From positions 558,001 to 622,000 of the forward strand of contig JADJTT010000003.1 of NCBI GenBank assembly GCA_016711045.1: DNA of 64,000 nucleotides. The letters run 5' to 3'. Shown here piece by piece: positions 19,564-29,223 of the stretch (position 1 is its first letter; each line of letters opens with the position of its first letter). The translations under genes were made by a program, and so were the position numbers. The DNA comes from Saprospirales bacterium. GTDB taxonomy: Bacteria; Bacteroidota; Bacteroidia; Chitinophagales; Saprospiraceae. The notes beneath the pieces were generated by a model that was not told where the DNA came from, searched no databases, and was given only the letters and a program-made list of their open reading frames with translations.

Positions 19564-19819
19564 AGTAATCGGTTGTCGGTGAAAGGGTACCGGTATCCGG
19601 AAGCCGGCGACCGGTTGTCGTGGGCAAAGGTATAGGAAGTGGGGATAAGAAACAATTAAAAAATTATCAATTGTTTTTTCTGCATCCTCAGTCTCTTTCC
19701 CTTGTCCTTAATCCGGATAAGCTCGAAGCCTGTCCAAAAAGGAATTGGTTTCGTCAACTAAACCTGGACCTACCCCCAGGGGTTTGTATATTTGAAGAAG
19801 GAATTATTCCGAACCACAC

Positions 19820-22099
19820 ATGAGCACCCGTAAACGTCAACTCGCTGCCATCGTTTTTACCGATATCGTGGGCTACTCGGCCATTATGAATGCCGATGAG
19901 GACCAGGCGCGACGCATACGCGAACGGCACCGGTCGGTGTTTCAGGAATGTACGGAAAGGCACGACGGGAAAATCATCCAATACTACGGCGATGGCACCC
20001 TGAGCATCTTTCAGAGCTCAGTCGAAGCCGTTGAATCCTGCATAGAGATCCAGCAGGCACTTCAGCAAGATCCCAAAATCCCCCTCCGCATCGGCATCCA
20101 TACAGGTGATATCATTCTCGAAGATGAAGAGGTATATGGCGATGGCGTCAATGTCGCGGCCCGCCTGGAGTCGGCCTGTCTGCCGGGCGGCATCCTGGTC
20201 TCCTCCAAGGTGCACGACGACATCAAAAACCACCCCGGTATCCGGTGCAAATCGATGGGGAAACACCTTTTTAAAAATATTACCGAACCGTTCGAGCTGT
20301 TTGCCATCACCAACAAGGGACTGGCCTTTCCGCCTCAGTCTGAGTGGGAGGAAGCTATCCGAAAGGCCAAGAAGGTAGCCCCCGAAAGCGACAAAACAGC
20401 CGTTGGTATCCGGCGCACCAATCGGTTGCTAATCACTGGACTGGCGATTGTTGGTGCGTTTTCGTTGTTGCTCTCCGTGGTATATTTCACCCAGGGTCCG
20501 GCCTCCGAGCGAAAACTGGCGGCTCAAGCTACCCTCGTCGATCAGGGATATTCGATTGCGGTGCTTCCCTTCGCCAACTATAGTGAAGACTCCGAGAACG
20601 ACTATTTCAGCGACGGCATCACGGAAGATATTCTAACCCTGTTGTCGAAGGTCAACGGTCTGAATGTCATTTCCCGAACCACCATGATGGGGTATAAGGA
20701 CACCGAAAAAAGCATCCGCGATATCGGTGAAGAGCTCAACGCCGACTACGTGCTGGAAGGCAGCGTGCGCCGTCAGGATAACAAGGTGCGCATCGTAGCC
20801 CAGCTTATCGATGCCCACACCGACAGTCACCTTTGGGCCCAAACCTACGACCGCGAACTCACCGAGATATTCGAAGTTCAAAGTCAGGTGGCCATGGATA
20901 TTGCCTCTGCCCTCAAAATGCAACTCTCTCCCGCCCAGCAGGTGAATCTCGACAAGAAAGGGACCGCCAACGTAGAAGCTTACGACCTCTACCTCCAGGG
21001 ACGAAAATACTACTTCGAATATACCGCCAAGGACAACGAAGTGGCTATTCAGCTCTTCCAGAGCGCCCTGGCTATCGACTCCCTCTTTGCTCCCGCCTAC
21101 GCCGGACTCGGCGATGCGCTGGCCCAAAAAGCCAACCGCTTCGGGCGCGACCTCCCGCTGCTCGACTCCGCCATGGCCGTCTGCGAACGTGCCATCGAGC
21201 TCGACCCCGAACTTTCGGAAGCCTATAAGGCCAAAGGGCTCGTGCTCCATTACCAGGAAAAATACGACGAAGCCATGGACGCCAACCTCCAGTCCCTGAA
21301 ATATAACCCCAGCAACGGCATGGCTACCCTCAACCTGGCATCCATCTATTCCATGAACGGCGAAATGGTCAACGCCATCCGATGGGCCCGCAAAGCATTG
21401 GATCTCAACCCAAAAGATAAATGGACACAAGTGGGCCTCGCCAAAATGTACATGACGGTCGGGATGCACGACGAAGCCATCGAACTGCTGACCGACTGCC
21501 TCCAGCTCTATCCCGATTTCCGGACAGCCCATGAAATGCTCTTCGGGATCTACCTCCAACTCGGCAATCTCGGCAAGGCCAAAGAATATGCCCGGGAATG
21601 CGACAAACATGCCCCCGAAGCCACCTGCGAAACGCGCCTGCTCGTCATCCTCGAATTGTCGAAAGGAAACCTCCGCCAGGCCCGAAAGCTCCTCGAAGAA
21701 GCCGGTGTGCCAGAGAGATACGCCACCCAAAAAGACTATGAAACAGACTGGGATGCCCAGCTGGCCTACGCGTTCACCCTCCGCAAGCTCCACGACCCGA
21801 AAGCCTACGACATCATCCGCGACCTGCGCGCGCGCTTTGCCCGTCTCGGCCTCAAAAAAGACAATTCGGAATACTACTTCATGAACTGCCTCCTCGACGC
21901 GGTAGAAGGCGAAAATGAAAGCGCCCTCGACTATCTCCAGCAAGCCGCCGCCTACAACTGGCTCGACTACGGTGGCGCCCAAGCCAGTCCCTTCTTCTCC
22001 GACCTGCGCACCAACCCGCGCTTTTTCGAGATCCTTCAATCGGTGCAGACCCGGGTGGATCGGATGCGGCGGGAGATTGAGTTGACGGAAGAGGGGTAG
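19820..22099 (+). CDS. Class III nucleotide cyclase-TolB-like-TPR protein
   Basis: 759 residues. A class III cyclase catalytic domain spans about 1-175, with both metal aspartates visible (FTDIVGYS, D15; YGDG, D58) and the transition-state pair in VNVAARLES (N111, R115). The residue that is usually the purine-selecting lysine before YGDG is Gln (IIQYYGDG), so ATP specificity is uncertain. A single membrane segment (about 196-216) follows, then a TolB/FlgO-like domain (SIAVLPFANYSED, YFSDGITEDI, ADYVLEGSVRR) and about seven TPR units to the end. The likely topology is a cytoplasmic cyclase with a periplasmic TolB-TPR part. The TolB-TPR module is shared with the regulator at 44042-45823. Confidence 0.88.
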   Translation: MSTRKRQLAAIVFTDIVGYSAIMNADEDQARRIRERHRSVFQECTERHDGKIIQYYGDGTLSIFQSSVEAVESCIEIQQALQQDPKIPLRIGIHTGDIILEDEEVYGDGVNVAARLESACLPGGILVSSKVHDDIKNHPGIRCKSMGKHLFKNITEPFELFAITNKGLAFPPQSEWEEAIRKAKKVAPESDKTAVGIRRTNRLLITGLAIVGAFSLLLSVVYFTQGPASERKLAAQATLVDQGYSIAVLPFANYSEDSENDYFSDGITEDILTLLSKVNGLNVISRTTMMGYKDTEKSIRDIGEELNADYVLEGSVRRQDNKVRIVAQLIDAHTDSHLWAQTYDRELTEIFEVQSQVAMDIASALKMQLSPAQQVNLDKKGTANVEAYDLYLQGRKYYFEYTAKDNEVAIQLFQSALAIDSLFAPAYAGLGDALAQKANRFGRDLPLLDSAMAVCERAIELDPELSEAYKAKGLVLHYQEKYDEAMDANLQSLKYNPSNGMATLNLASIYSMNGEMVNAIRWARKALDLNPKDKWTQVGLAKMYMTVGMHDEAIELLTDCLQLYPDFRTAHEMLFGIYLQLGNLGKAKEYARECDKHAPEATCETRLLVILELSKGNLRQARKLLEEAGVPERYATQKDYETDWDAQLAYAFTLRKLHDPKAYDIIRDLRARFARLGLKKDNSEYYFMNCLLDAVEGENESALDYLQQAAAYNWLDYGGAQASPFFSDLRTNPRFFEILQSVQTRVDRMRREIELTEEG

Positions 22100-22104
22100 A
22101 TTTT

Positions 22105-22122
22105 TCCCGATAGCTATCGGGA
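22105..22122. repeat. Short palindrome after the cyclase gene
   Basis: TCCCGATAGCTATCGGGA, a perfect 18-bp palindrome 6 nt past the stop codon. It has no U-tract. This 18-mer is of a type commonly dispersed between Bacteroidota genes; a terminator role is possible but weak. Confidence 0.6.
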
Positions 22123-22245
22123 TTAGTTTTTAGTTTTCAGTTGGCTTTGCCTTCGTAGCGTCTATCGCGGTGAATTATTACAGTCTTAAGGAAAATCTGC
22201 TATCTTAGGTCCATTGAAAAAACTAACCGCGAATAGCAGACAATT

Positions 22246-24705
22246 ATGCAGCGAATATCCATCCTCTTTTCCCTGCTGTGGCTCACTTCTATAGCCATAG
22301 CGCAGGGACCTCCCGTCGACAAAGAAACGACTACTCCACTCCCGACCATTGCCGAATTTACGGCGGAGATGGCGGAATATCCCGGCTATTTCTCCTTTTA
22401 CTGGGATGCTAAAAAAGGCAAGATCTGGCTAGAAATCGATAAATGGAACCAGGAATTCCTCTACGTCAACTCCCTCCCTGCGGGCATCGGCTCGAACGAT
22501 ATCGGGCTGGACCGGGGGCAGTTGGGCGAAAACCGCGTGGTGCGTTTTTACCGCAGCGGATCGAAAGTATTGCTCCTCGAAAGCAACTACAAATTCCGGG
22601 CGGAAAGCGAGAATGCGGCGGAGCGGAAAGCCGTAGAAGAAGCCTTTGCCCAATCGGTGCAAGGCGGATTTACGGTGGCGGCGGAACAAGGGGAAATGGT
22701 GCTGGTGGATATCACCGACTTCCTGCTGCGCGATGCGCACAATGTGGCTGGCCGGCTGAAACAAACCAAACAAGGTACCTACAAGGCCGACCCCAACCGC
22801 TCGGCGATCTATATGGAGGGGACGAAAAACTTCCCCCAAAACAGCGAATTTGAAGCCATTGTCACCTTCCTGGGAGATCCCGAGGGCGATTTCATCAAGT
22901 CTGTGGCGCCCAGTCCGGATGCCGTGACGGTAAGAATGCACCATTCGTTCATTCAATTGCCAGATGACAACTACCAGCCCCGGGCCTTCGATCCGCGCAG
23001 TGGTTTCTTCGAAATACAATACCTCGACTACGCCCAGCCGATCGACCAGCCGGTAGTGCAGCGCTACATCGTGCGGCACCGGTTGGAGAAAAAAGATCCC
23101 GGGGCCAAGGTCAGCGACCCGGTCGAGCCCATCGTCTACTACGTCGATCCCGGCGCACCCGAGCCCATCAAATCGGCCCTGATCGAAGGGGCATCGTGGT
23201 GGAACCAGGCCTTCGAAGCCGCCGGCTACCGCAACGCCTTCCAGGTGAAAGAGCTGCCCGAAGGCGCAGACCCGATGGATGTGCGGTACAATTTCATCCA
23301 GTGGGTCCACCGGTCTACACGGGGCTGGTCATACGGCGCCACGGTCATCGACCCACGCACGGGCGAGATCATTAAAGGACACGTGTCGCTCGGGTCCTTG
23401 CGGGTACGGCAGGACTTCCTGATCGCCCAGGGGCTCATCCCCGGCTATGAAAAAGGCGAGACCCCCGATCCACAACTCGAAGCGATGGCGTTGGCCCGCC
23501 TGCGGCAACTTTCAGCTCACGAAGTGGGACACACCATCGGCCTGGCACACAACTTCGCCGCCAGCTACAACGGCCGGGCTTCGGTGATGGATTATCCGCA
23601 TCCCTACATCACCCTCGACAAGAAAGAAAAGATGGACTTCTCCAGCGCCTACGACAACAAGATCGGTGAATGGGACAAGCGCACGGTACGCTATGGCTAC
23701 CAGGATTTTCCCGAAGGCACCGACGAAGCAGCGGCGTTGGCAGGGGTGATCAAAGAAAACATCGGGAAAGGGTTCCTCTTCCTCTCCGACCAGGATGCCC
23801 GTCCGGAAGGCAGCGCCCACCCCTACGCCCATTTGTGGGACAACGGCAAGTCCGCCCCCCAGGAACTGGACCGGCTCCTGGAGGTGCGCCGCAAGGCATT
23901 AGCTGATTTCGGCGAAAACAACATCCCTCCCGGCACGCCTTATGCCGAACTCGAGCGGGTGCTCGTGCCCCTCTATTTCGGACATCGCTACCAGACCGAA
24001 GCCACTGCCAAGGTCATCGGCGGCGTCAACTACAGCTACGCCATGCGCGGCGATGGCCAGGTGATTGCCGAGCCCATAGCGCCCGAGGCCCAGGAGGCCG
24101 CCATGAAAGCCCTGCTCAATACGCTCAAAACCGAAGAACTGACCATTTCGCCCCGCATCCTGCAACTCATTCCCCCGGAGCCCCTGGGCTACAACCGCGA
24201 CCGGGAGTTATTCTCCGGCAATACCTCCCCTATTTTCGATCCCCTGGCCGCGGTGGAAGCCTCTGCCAGTCAGACCATCCGTCTGTTGCTCAACCCCCAG
24301 CGCATGGCCCGCGTATTGCAGCAGCATTCGATGAACGGGAGTTATTTCAGTCCCACCTTCGTTTTCGAGAGCCTCTTCACCCGCGCTTTTTTCAACAACC
24401 GCAACAACCCCTACGAAGTAGAAGTCGCCCACGTGATCGAGAAAGTGACCGTCGACCACATGCTCCGCCTCGCCGGCGACCGGAAAGGCAGCAGGCAGGT
24501 AGCGGCCCTGGCTCTAATGGCCGTGCAGGACCTGGAAGATCAATTCCGCATCGAGCTCGCCAGTGCCGACACCAATGCCCGCAAAGCGCATTGTATGTAT
24601 TTGCTGGAGGAGATCAAGCGGTTTCGGGCGCATCCGGAGGCGTATCAGTGGCCGGAGGTGGTGGAGATGCCGCCGGGGCAGCCGATTGGGAGTTGTGAGT
24701 GGTAG
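22246..24705 (+). CDS. Secreted zinc-dependent metalloprotease (DUF5117/DUF5118 type)
   Basis: 819 residues. Signal peptide 1-19 (ISILFSLLWLTSIAIAQG). The N-terminal half resembles the DUF5117/DUF5118 beta-rich region that precedes the catalytic part in this Bacteroidota family. The zinc site HEVGHTIGLAHN (HExxHxxGxxH) is at about residues 425-436, with a downstream Met-turn-like SVMDYP. Predicted to act outside the cytoplasmic membrane; no T9SS tail is seen, so it may stay in the periplasm or at the surface. It ends before a palindromic repeat and mnmE. Confidence 0.88.
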   Translation: MQRISILFSLLWLTSIAIAQGPPVDKETTTPLPTIAEFTAEMAEYPGYFSFYWDAKKGKIWLEIDKWNQEFLYVNSLPAGIGSNDIGLDRGQLGENRVVRFYRSGSKVLLLESNYKFRAESENAAERKAVEEAFAQSVQGGFTVAAEQGEMVLVDITDFLLRDAHNVAGRLKQTKQGTYKADPNRSAIYMEGTKNFPQNSEFEAIVTFLGDPEGDFIKSVAPSPDAVTVRMHHSFIQLPDDNYQPRAFDPRSGFFEIQYLDYAQPIDQPVVQRYIVRHRLEKKDPGAKVSDPVEPIVYYVDPGAPEPIKSALIEGASWWNQAFEAAGYRNAFQVKELPEGADPMDVRYNFIQWVHRSTRGWSYGATVIDPRTGEIIKGHVSLGSLRVRQDFLIAQGLIPGYEKGETPDPQLEAMALARLRQLSAHEVGHTIGLAHNFAASYNGRASVMDYPHPYITLDKKEKMDFSSAYDNKIGEWDKRTVRYGYQDFPEGTDEAAALAGVIKENIGKGFLFLSDQDARPEGSAHPYAHLWDNGKSAPQELDRLLEVRRKALADFGENNIPPGTPYAELERVLVPLYFGHRYQTEATAKVIGGVNYSYAMRGDGQVIAEPIAPEAQEAAMKALLNTLKTEELTISPRILQLIPPEPLGYNRDRELFSGNTSPIFDPLAAVEASASQTIRLLLNPQRMARVLQQHSMNGSYFSPTFVFESLFTRAFFNNRNNPYEVEVAHVIEKVTVDHMLRLAGDRKGSRQVAALALMAVQDLEDQFRIELASADTNARKAHCMYLLEEIKRFRAHPEAYQWPEVVEMPPGQPIGSCEW

Positions 24706-24756
24706 GAAACCCGGAAGAGCATGTGGTTGTTCTTAAAGCATAAATGTTCTTTTTTA

Positions 24757-24853
24757 ACCGCAAAGGCGCGAAGGGCGCGAAGAGGTTTCGCTTTTACAAT
24801 TCTGCATTAGTTGCAAAAACAAGATTTCTTCGCGTCCTTAGCGCCTTAGCGGT
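24757..24853. repeat. GCG-rich dispersed inverted repeat upstream of mnmE
   Basis: ACCGCAAAGGCGCGAAGG (from 24757) is mirrored by CCTTAGCGCCTTAGCGGT (to 24853), with a ~45-nt AT-rich loop. This 'AACCGCAAAGGCGC' inverted repeat is a familiar intergenic element in several phyla. It can be read through in frame with mnmE, so a start codon inside it (24744) is not credible. Confidence 0.8.
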
Positions 24854-24893
24854 AAATAACAAACTGCCCGACCACCCCCAAAACGAAGATGCA

Positions 24894-26361
24894 ATGCATT
24901 ACGCTCTCGACGATACAATAACTGCCCTCTCCACCCCTCCCGGCATCGGCGCCATCGGCGTGATCCGCTTGAGTGGGCCGCGGGCCGTGGCCATTGTAGA
25001 TGCCGTTTTCGAAGGTAAGAAACTCAAAGACCAGGCCAGCCACACCGCCCATTTCGGCACCATCAAAGATGCGGAAGGGCAGGCGCTGGACGAAGTGGTG
25101 GTGACCCTTTTCCGGGCGCCGCGCTCGTATACACGAGAGGATGTGGTGGAAGTGTCGTGTCACGGGTCGCCGTATATCTTGCAGCAGGTGTTGCAGTTGT
25201 TTATTGAGAAAGGAGCGCGGATGGCCAAGCCCGGGGAGTTCACCCTAAGAGCGTTTCTGAACGGGCGGATGGACCTCAGTCAGGCCGAAGCCGTGGCCGA
25301 CCTGATCGCGAGCGATTCGGCGGCGGCGCACCAGATCGCGATACAGCAGATGCGGGGCGGGTTCAGCGACGAGATCCGGAAGTTGCGGGAAGAGCTCATC
25401 AACTTCGCCAGTCTGATCGAGCTCGAGCTCGACTTCAGCGAGGAAGACGTCGAATTTGCCGACCGCAGTCAGCTGAAGGAGCTCATGACGAAGATCCAGA
25501 AGTTGCTGCACGTATTGATCCAGAGTTTTCAGCTCGGCAACGTGCTCAAGCACGGCGTGAACACCGTTTTGGCCGGCCGGCCCCAACGCCGGCAAGAGCA
25601 CCCTCCTCAACGCCCTGCTCAACGAAGAGCGCGCCATCGTCAGCGAGATCGCCGGCACCACGCGCGACACCATCGAGGAGACCCTTCACATCCAGGGCAT
25701 CACCTACCGCCTCATCGACACTGCCGGCATCCGCGAAGCCGCCGACCAGATCGAAGCCATCGGCGTGCGCAAGACCATGGAAAAGATCGGTCAAGCCGCC
25801 GTGCTCGTGTATATTTTCGATGTGATCAAAAGCGGTCCGGAAGAAGTGCGGAAGGACCTGGAGAGCTTGGCACGGCCGGGGCTGCATTTGCTGGTGGTAG
25901 CGAATAAGATGGATTTGAATCCGTATACTGTTTGGGAGGATTATAGTGGAGAGTGGAGAGTGGAGAGTGATGAAGGGGGCTCGGCTTCTGGCGAAGCCTC
26001 GGAGTTTAAGGGGCCAGTCACCAGTCACCAGTCACTAGTCACCAATCAAAACTGGATCCCCATCAGCGCTATCAACTCCATGAATATCGAGTATTTGAAG
26101 GAAAAGCTCTACGAAGCCGTGCTCAGTCAGAAGGTCTCTGCCGGCGATACGATCGTGGCGAACTCGCGGCATTACGAGGCGTTGCGGAAATCATCCGAAT
26201 CGCTGGATGCGGCGTTGAAGGGCATGGACGCAGGCGTGACGGGGGATTTTTTGGCGATGGATATTCGGAGGGCGCTTTCTTACCTGGGGGAGATTACGGG
26301 GGAGATTACTACCGAAGACCTTTTAGGGAATATATTTGGGAAGTTTTGTATTGGGAAGTGA
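24894..26361 (+). CDS. mnmE: tRNA uridine-5-carboxymethylaminomethyl modification GTPase MnmE, frameshifted
   Basis: Start ATG at 24894 (MHYALDDTITALSTPPG), the normal MnmE N-terminus. The formyl-THF-binding N domain and helical domain are intact. The G domain shows PNAGKSTLLNALL, AGTTRDT, DTAGIR, NKMD and SA. The protein ends in the conserved FCIGK with the catalytic Cys. With MnmG it modifies the wobble U of certain tRNAs. Two oddities. First, the frame breaks at the C4 run 25581-25584: removing one C restores AGRPNAGKS and the full protein. Second, about 30 residues of low-complexity sequence (25945-26045, built of GGAGAGT and CCAGTCA units) are inserted in frame between NKMD and the SA motif. 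Confidence 0.9.
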
Positions 26362-26483
26362 CCCGCCTTCGCCAAATCTGCCTGGCGGCAGTCAGGGCTA
26401 CGACGGGGGGGCACCCGCCTTCGCTGAAGATACGGCAGAGGGAAAGGAACCTACCAGGAGATAGAAATGTTTACAAAAAAGCG

Positions 26484-26491
26484 TAAATTTG
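26484..26491 (+). promoter_or_regulatory. Candidate -7 element for the UPF0175/DUF3368 pair
   Basis: TAAATTTG matches TAnnTTTG, 13 nt before the ATG at 26505. No good -33 box is seen, so this is tentative. Confidence 0.3.
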
Positions 26492-26504
26492 AAAAAAGCG
26501 GTTT

Positions 26505-26757
26505 ATGACTTCTCCGATCATACAAGTACCTTTTCCAAAAGAATTAGCGTTGGCGCTACACATGCAGGAGCCGGAGTTGGCCCGCGAAATGGTGCGTTTG
26601 TCTATCATCAAACTGTATGAACTAGGCAAACTATCCTCCGGTATGGCTGCCAAACTGCTGGGATGTTCTCGGCTGACCTTCCTCGAACTCGCTTCAGAAT
26701 ATCAGGTCTCCATTCTTGGGAACCCGACACCTGATCAGTTGAAAGAAGATTTTGAGA

Positions 26758-26765
<8 letters not shown>
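26505..26765 (+). CDS. UPF0175 family antitoxin-like protein
   Basis: 86 residues. The pattern is typical of UPF0175: an N-terminal LALALHMQEPELAREMVR segment followed by ALxLYELGKLSSGMAAKLLGCSRLTFLELA, which looks like a helix-turn-helix. In many genomes such genes precede a DUF3368 PIN-fold gene and act as its antitoxin. Here the DUF3368 start codon (26758) overlaps the 3' end by 8 nt, giving translational coupling. Family and pairing are known; antitoxin activity here is inferred. Confidence 0.85.
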
Positions 26766-27212
<447 letters not shown>

Positions 27213-27271
27213 GTAATTCAAGGCAATTTTCTAGCCCTGGCAATAGCGTTCCATCCGCTTCCTTTTTCTCC

Positions 27272-27410
27272 TTAAATATCTGGAGACACGACCTCTTTTT
27301 CCCATCGATTCATAAATTTGGAAAAATTCCCGAAATAAGGGATCGCGCCATACCGTCCCTGGATATAGTCCTTTTCGAAGGAACGATCTTTTCGGATCGT
27401 TTGTCCAAAT
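27272..27410 (-). pseudogene. Fragment of an unidentified minus-strand gene
   Basis: An uninterrupted frame on the minus strand reads FGQTIRKDRSFEKDYIQGRY and GAIPYFGNFSKFMNRWE, ending VVSPDI-stop at 27272. The QGRYGAIPYFxxF pattern looks like the conserved C-terminal part of a protein, but no start codon or upstream domain is present. The DUF4240 frame begins immediately on the other side, suggesting a recombination junction near 27410. I cannot name the family. Confidence 0.3.
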
Positions 27411-27414
27411 TCAG

Positions 27415-27954
27415 TTGAAGACTTACAAGGGCCTCAACCCAGGAAAATACCCCGGCAACATCCGGCTGGATATTCAGATCGTCGATCTGAACGATGCCCC
27501 TTCCTTCACCGAAGAAGATTTCTGGAAGATCATCGATCAGATCATCCCGGATGAGGATGCAGGAGAAGAGGCCCTGGAGGCTTCCGTCCATGTGCTGTCT
27601 GAACGCCCTGTCAGCCACATCTACCTGTTTGAAGACAGGCTGGCGGAGAAGCTCTTTTTGCTCGATACGGAAGCCCACGCCCGGGCTGCTTATCCCGACG
27701 GACATATTTCGGCGGATGGGTTTTTATATGCCCGCGCAGCAGTGGTCGCCGGCGGCAAAACGCGTTATGAGGCCGTTTTGAATAATCCTTCCCTGATGCC
27801 TGTGGATGAAGGCTTCGAAGCTTTGCTCTCCCTTGCAGGGAAAGCGTTTCAGAGGAAGACGGGGGAGGAATTTCAGTATATTCCGATTCAATGCTATGAG
27901 ACTTTTTCCAATCCGGAAGGGTGGGAGGAGACGTGGTGGGAGAGGTTAGAGTGA
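27415..27954 (+). CDS. DUF4240 domain protein
   Basis: 179 residues from a TTG start. The DUF4240 pattern is visible: FTEEDFWKIIDQI, then YPDGHISADGFLYARAAVVA, YEAVLNNPSLMPVDEGFEAL and a C-terminal YETFSNPEGW. DUF4240 has no established biochemical role. The first ~30 residues may be recombined, because the upstream strand carries an unrelated gene fragment. A frameshifted C-terminal copy of the same family is at 37912-38051, so the island has held at least two members. Confidence 0.7.
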   Translation: MKTYKGLNPGKYPGNIRLDIQIVDLNDAPSFTEEDFWKIIDQIIPDEDAGEEALEASVHVLSERPVSHIYLFEDRLAEKLFLLDTEAHARAAYPDGHISADGFLYARAAVVAGGKTRYEAVLNNPSLMPVDEGFEALLSLAGKAFQRKTGEEFQYIPIQCYETFSNPEGWEETWWERLE

Positions 27955-27991
27955 CAAAGTAGACTTTCATTTCTTTCACATTAAAATAGTT

Positions 27992-28042
27992 GCATTTGTC
28001 TGCAATAAGTATTACATTGCGATACTTAACGCAGACAAGTGC
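27992..28042 (+). promoter_or_regulatory. Operator-like palindrome over the abiEi start
   Basis: GCATTTGTCTGC (27992-28003) faces GCAGACAAGTGC (28031-28042) with one mismatch. Inside it, TAAGTAT (28006-28012) faces ATACTTA (28022-28028). The right arm covers the GTG start codon at 28039. AbiEi proteins are known to repress their own operon through inverted repeats, which fits. Confidence 0.5.
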
Positions 28043-28851
28043 AACAACCCAAAGAATATGATTATCTCCTGTCCTGGGTGGAAAGCCTCCGCGCAAAAGG
28101 CAGGCTGAGTTTCACCCTGGAAGAAGCGAGAAGCGCTTTCGAGGTGAGCCAGGACGCCCTGAAATTGGCCTTGATGCGCCTGTCGAAGGAAGGTGTGATC
28201 AAGTCACTGGTCAGGGGATTCTACCTTTACCTGCCTCCGGAATACCGGAAAGGAGGCATACTTCCGGCGAACCTGTTCATCGACGATCTGATGCGATTTT
28301 TGCAGCACCGTTACTACCTGGGGCTGCTGTCGGCGGCAAGCCTACATGGCGCTTCTCACCAGGCGCCGCAGCGGGTATTTGTCGTCACGGAATTACCGAC
28401 CCTGCGCCCCGTGAAAGATGAGAAGCTATTCATCCGGTTTGTCCACACCCGTGATTTTCCGGAAAAGGGGATTGAACAAAAGAAAACCCAGACCGGCTAC
28501 CTCCAGGTCTCCTCTCCCGAACTGACCGCTTTAGATCTCGTCAAATTCGAAAAACAGATAGGAGGGCTTCAACGCGCCACCGAAGTGCTGGAAGAGCTGC
28601 AGGAGGCCATCGATCCGAAAAAACTGCAGGAAATAGCCGGGCAATACCCCAACACGGCATCCTTGCAACGCCTGGGCTACATCTTTGAATACATTCTGGA
28701 GAACGAGGACCTGGCATCCGCCATAGATCGCTCACTGGAATCCCGGCTACGTCACTATCTGCCGCTCTCTGCGGTTGAAGGCGACGAGACGACAGCCATC
28801 AATTCGAAGTGGAAGATCAAAGTAAACACTGAATTAACTGCTGAATTTTGA
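28039..28851 (+). CDS. AbiEi-type antitoxin/regulator, no AbiEii toxin gene adjacent
   Basis: 270 residues from GTG. An N-terminal winged helix (about 5-70: RLSFTLEEARSAFEVSQDALKLALMRL, GVIKSLVRGFYLYLPPEYR) is followed by the AbiEi C-terminal fold (YYLGLLSAASLHGASHQAPQ, FVVTELPTLRP, TGYLQVSSPELTALDLV). AbiEi is the antitoxin of type IV toxin-antitoxin and phage-abortive systems; its partner is a nucleotidyltransferase (AbiEii). No such gene follows: the next genes are DUF433/DUF5615. It is therefore an orphan, possibly a solitary repressor or what is left after loss of the toxin. Confidence 0.82.
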   Translation: MQQPKEYDYLLSWVESLRAKGRLSFTLEEARSAFEVSQDALKLALMRLSKEGVIKSLVRGFYLYLPPEYRKGGILPANLFIDDLMRFLQHRYYLGLLSAASLHGASHQAPQRVFVVTELPTLRPVKDEKLFIRFVHTRDFPEKGIEQKKTQTGYLQVSSPELTALDLVKFEKQIGGLQRATEVLEELQEAIDPKKLQEIAGQYPNTASLQRLGYIFEYILENEDLASAIDRSLESRLRHYLPLSAVEGDETTAINSKWKIKVNTELTAEF

Positions 28852-28902
28852 TACCACAGGCTTACATCGAACCCTCTGTGCGAGCCCGGAAACTTATTAT
28901 TC

Positions 28903-28918
28903 CGTAAATTCGTTTACG
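28903..28918 (+). promoter_or_regulatory. Palindrome upstream of the DUF433/DUF5615 pair
   Basis: CGTAAA-TTCG-TTTACG, a perfect 16-bp inverted repeat about 65 nt before the DUF433 start. It is a candidate autoregulatory operator for the pair; the role is inferred from position. Confidence 0.4.
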
Positions 28919-28983
28919 AAAGACGATGCGATGGTAACCTAACAGATTAGCATCCAGCTTTTAACCAATTAAACGCAAGCGCT

Positions 28984-29223
28984 GTGAACGATCTCCTCAA
29001 CCGCATATCTGCCGATCCGAAAATCTGTTTCGGCAAGCCCTGTGTTAAAAACACCCGGATATGGGTGTCCCTCATTTTGGATTATCTGGCTGCCGGAGAA
29101 TCGATGGAAGCCATTCTCAAAGCCTATCCTCAATTGAAAAAAGAAGATATTCTGGCCTGCATTGCCTACGGTTCGGCTATGTCCAGGGAAAATATTGTCT
29201 CCATTAGCATTCCTGCCGCCTGA
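28984..29223 (+). CDS. DUF433 antitoxin-like protein
   Basis: 79 residues from GTG. The DUF433 signature is clear: RISADPKICFGKPCVKNTRI, then VSLILDYLAAGESMEAILKAYP and LKKEDILACIAYGSAMSRE, a helix-turn-helix-like C-terminal half. DUF433 proteins commonly precede a DUF5615 PIN-like gene as the DNA-binding antitoxin. The stop codon TGA and the next start ATG share one base (29223), so the pair is translationally coupled. Confidence 0.88.
   Translation: MNDLLNRISADPKICFGKPCVKNTRIWVSLILDYLAAGESMEAILKAYPQLKKEDILACIAYGSAMSRENIVSISIPAA

Noticed and set aside
20633..22039. A 468-codon open frame on the minus strand inside the cyclase-TPR gene
   Set aside because: It is the mirror of the TPR-coding strand, with biased composition (Gly/Val/Phe/Glu-rich) and no recognisable domain; the plus-strand protein is unambiguous.
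24744..24893. Upstream start for mnmE giving ~50 extra residues
   Set aside because: The extra residues are encoded by a dispersed inverted repeat; the conserved MnmE N-terminus begins at 24894.
25945..26045. Short repeats (GGAGAGT, CCAGTCA) considered as a CRISPR array
   Set aside because: Units are 7 nt in tandem without spacers and lie inside the mnmE coding frame.
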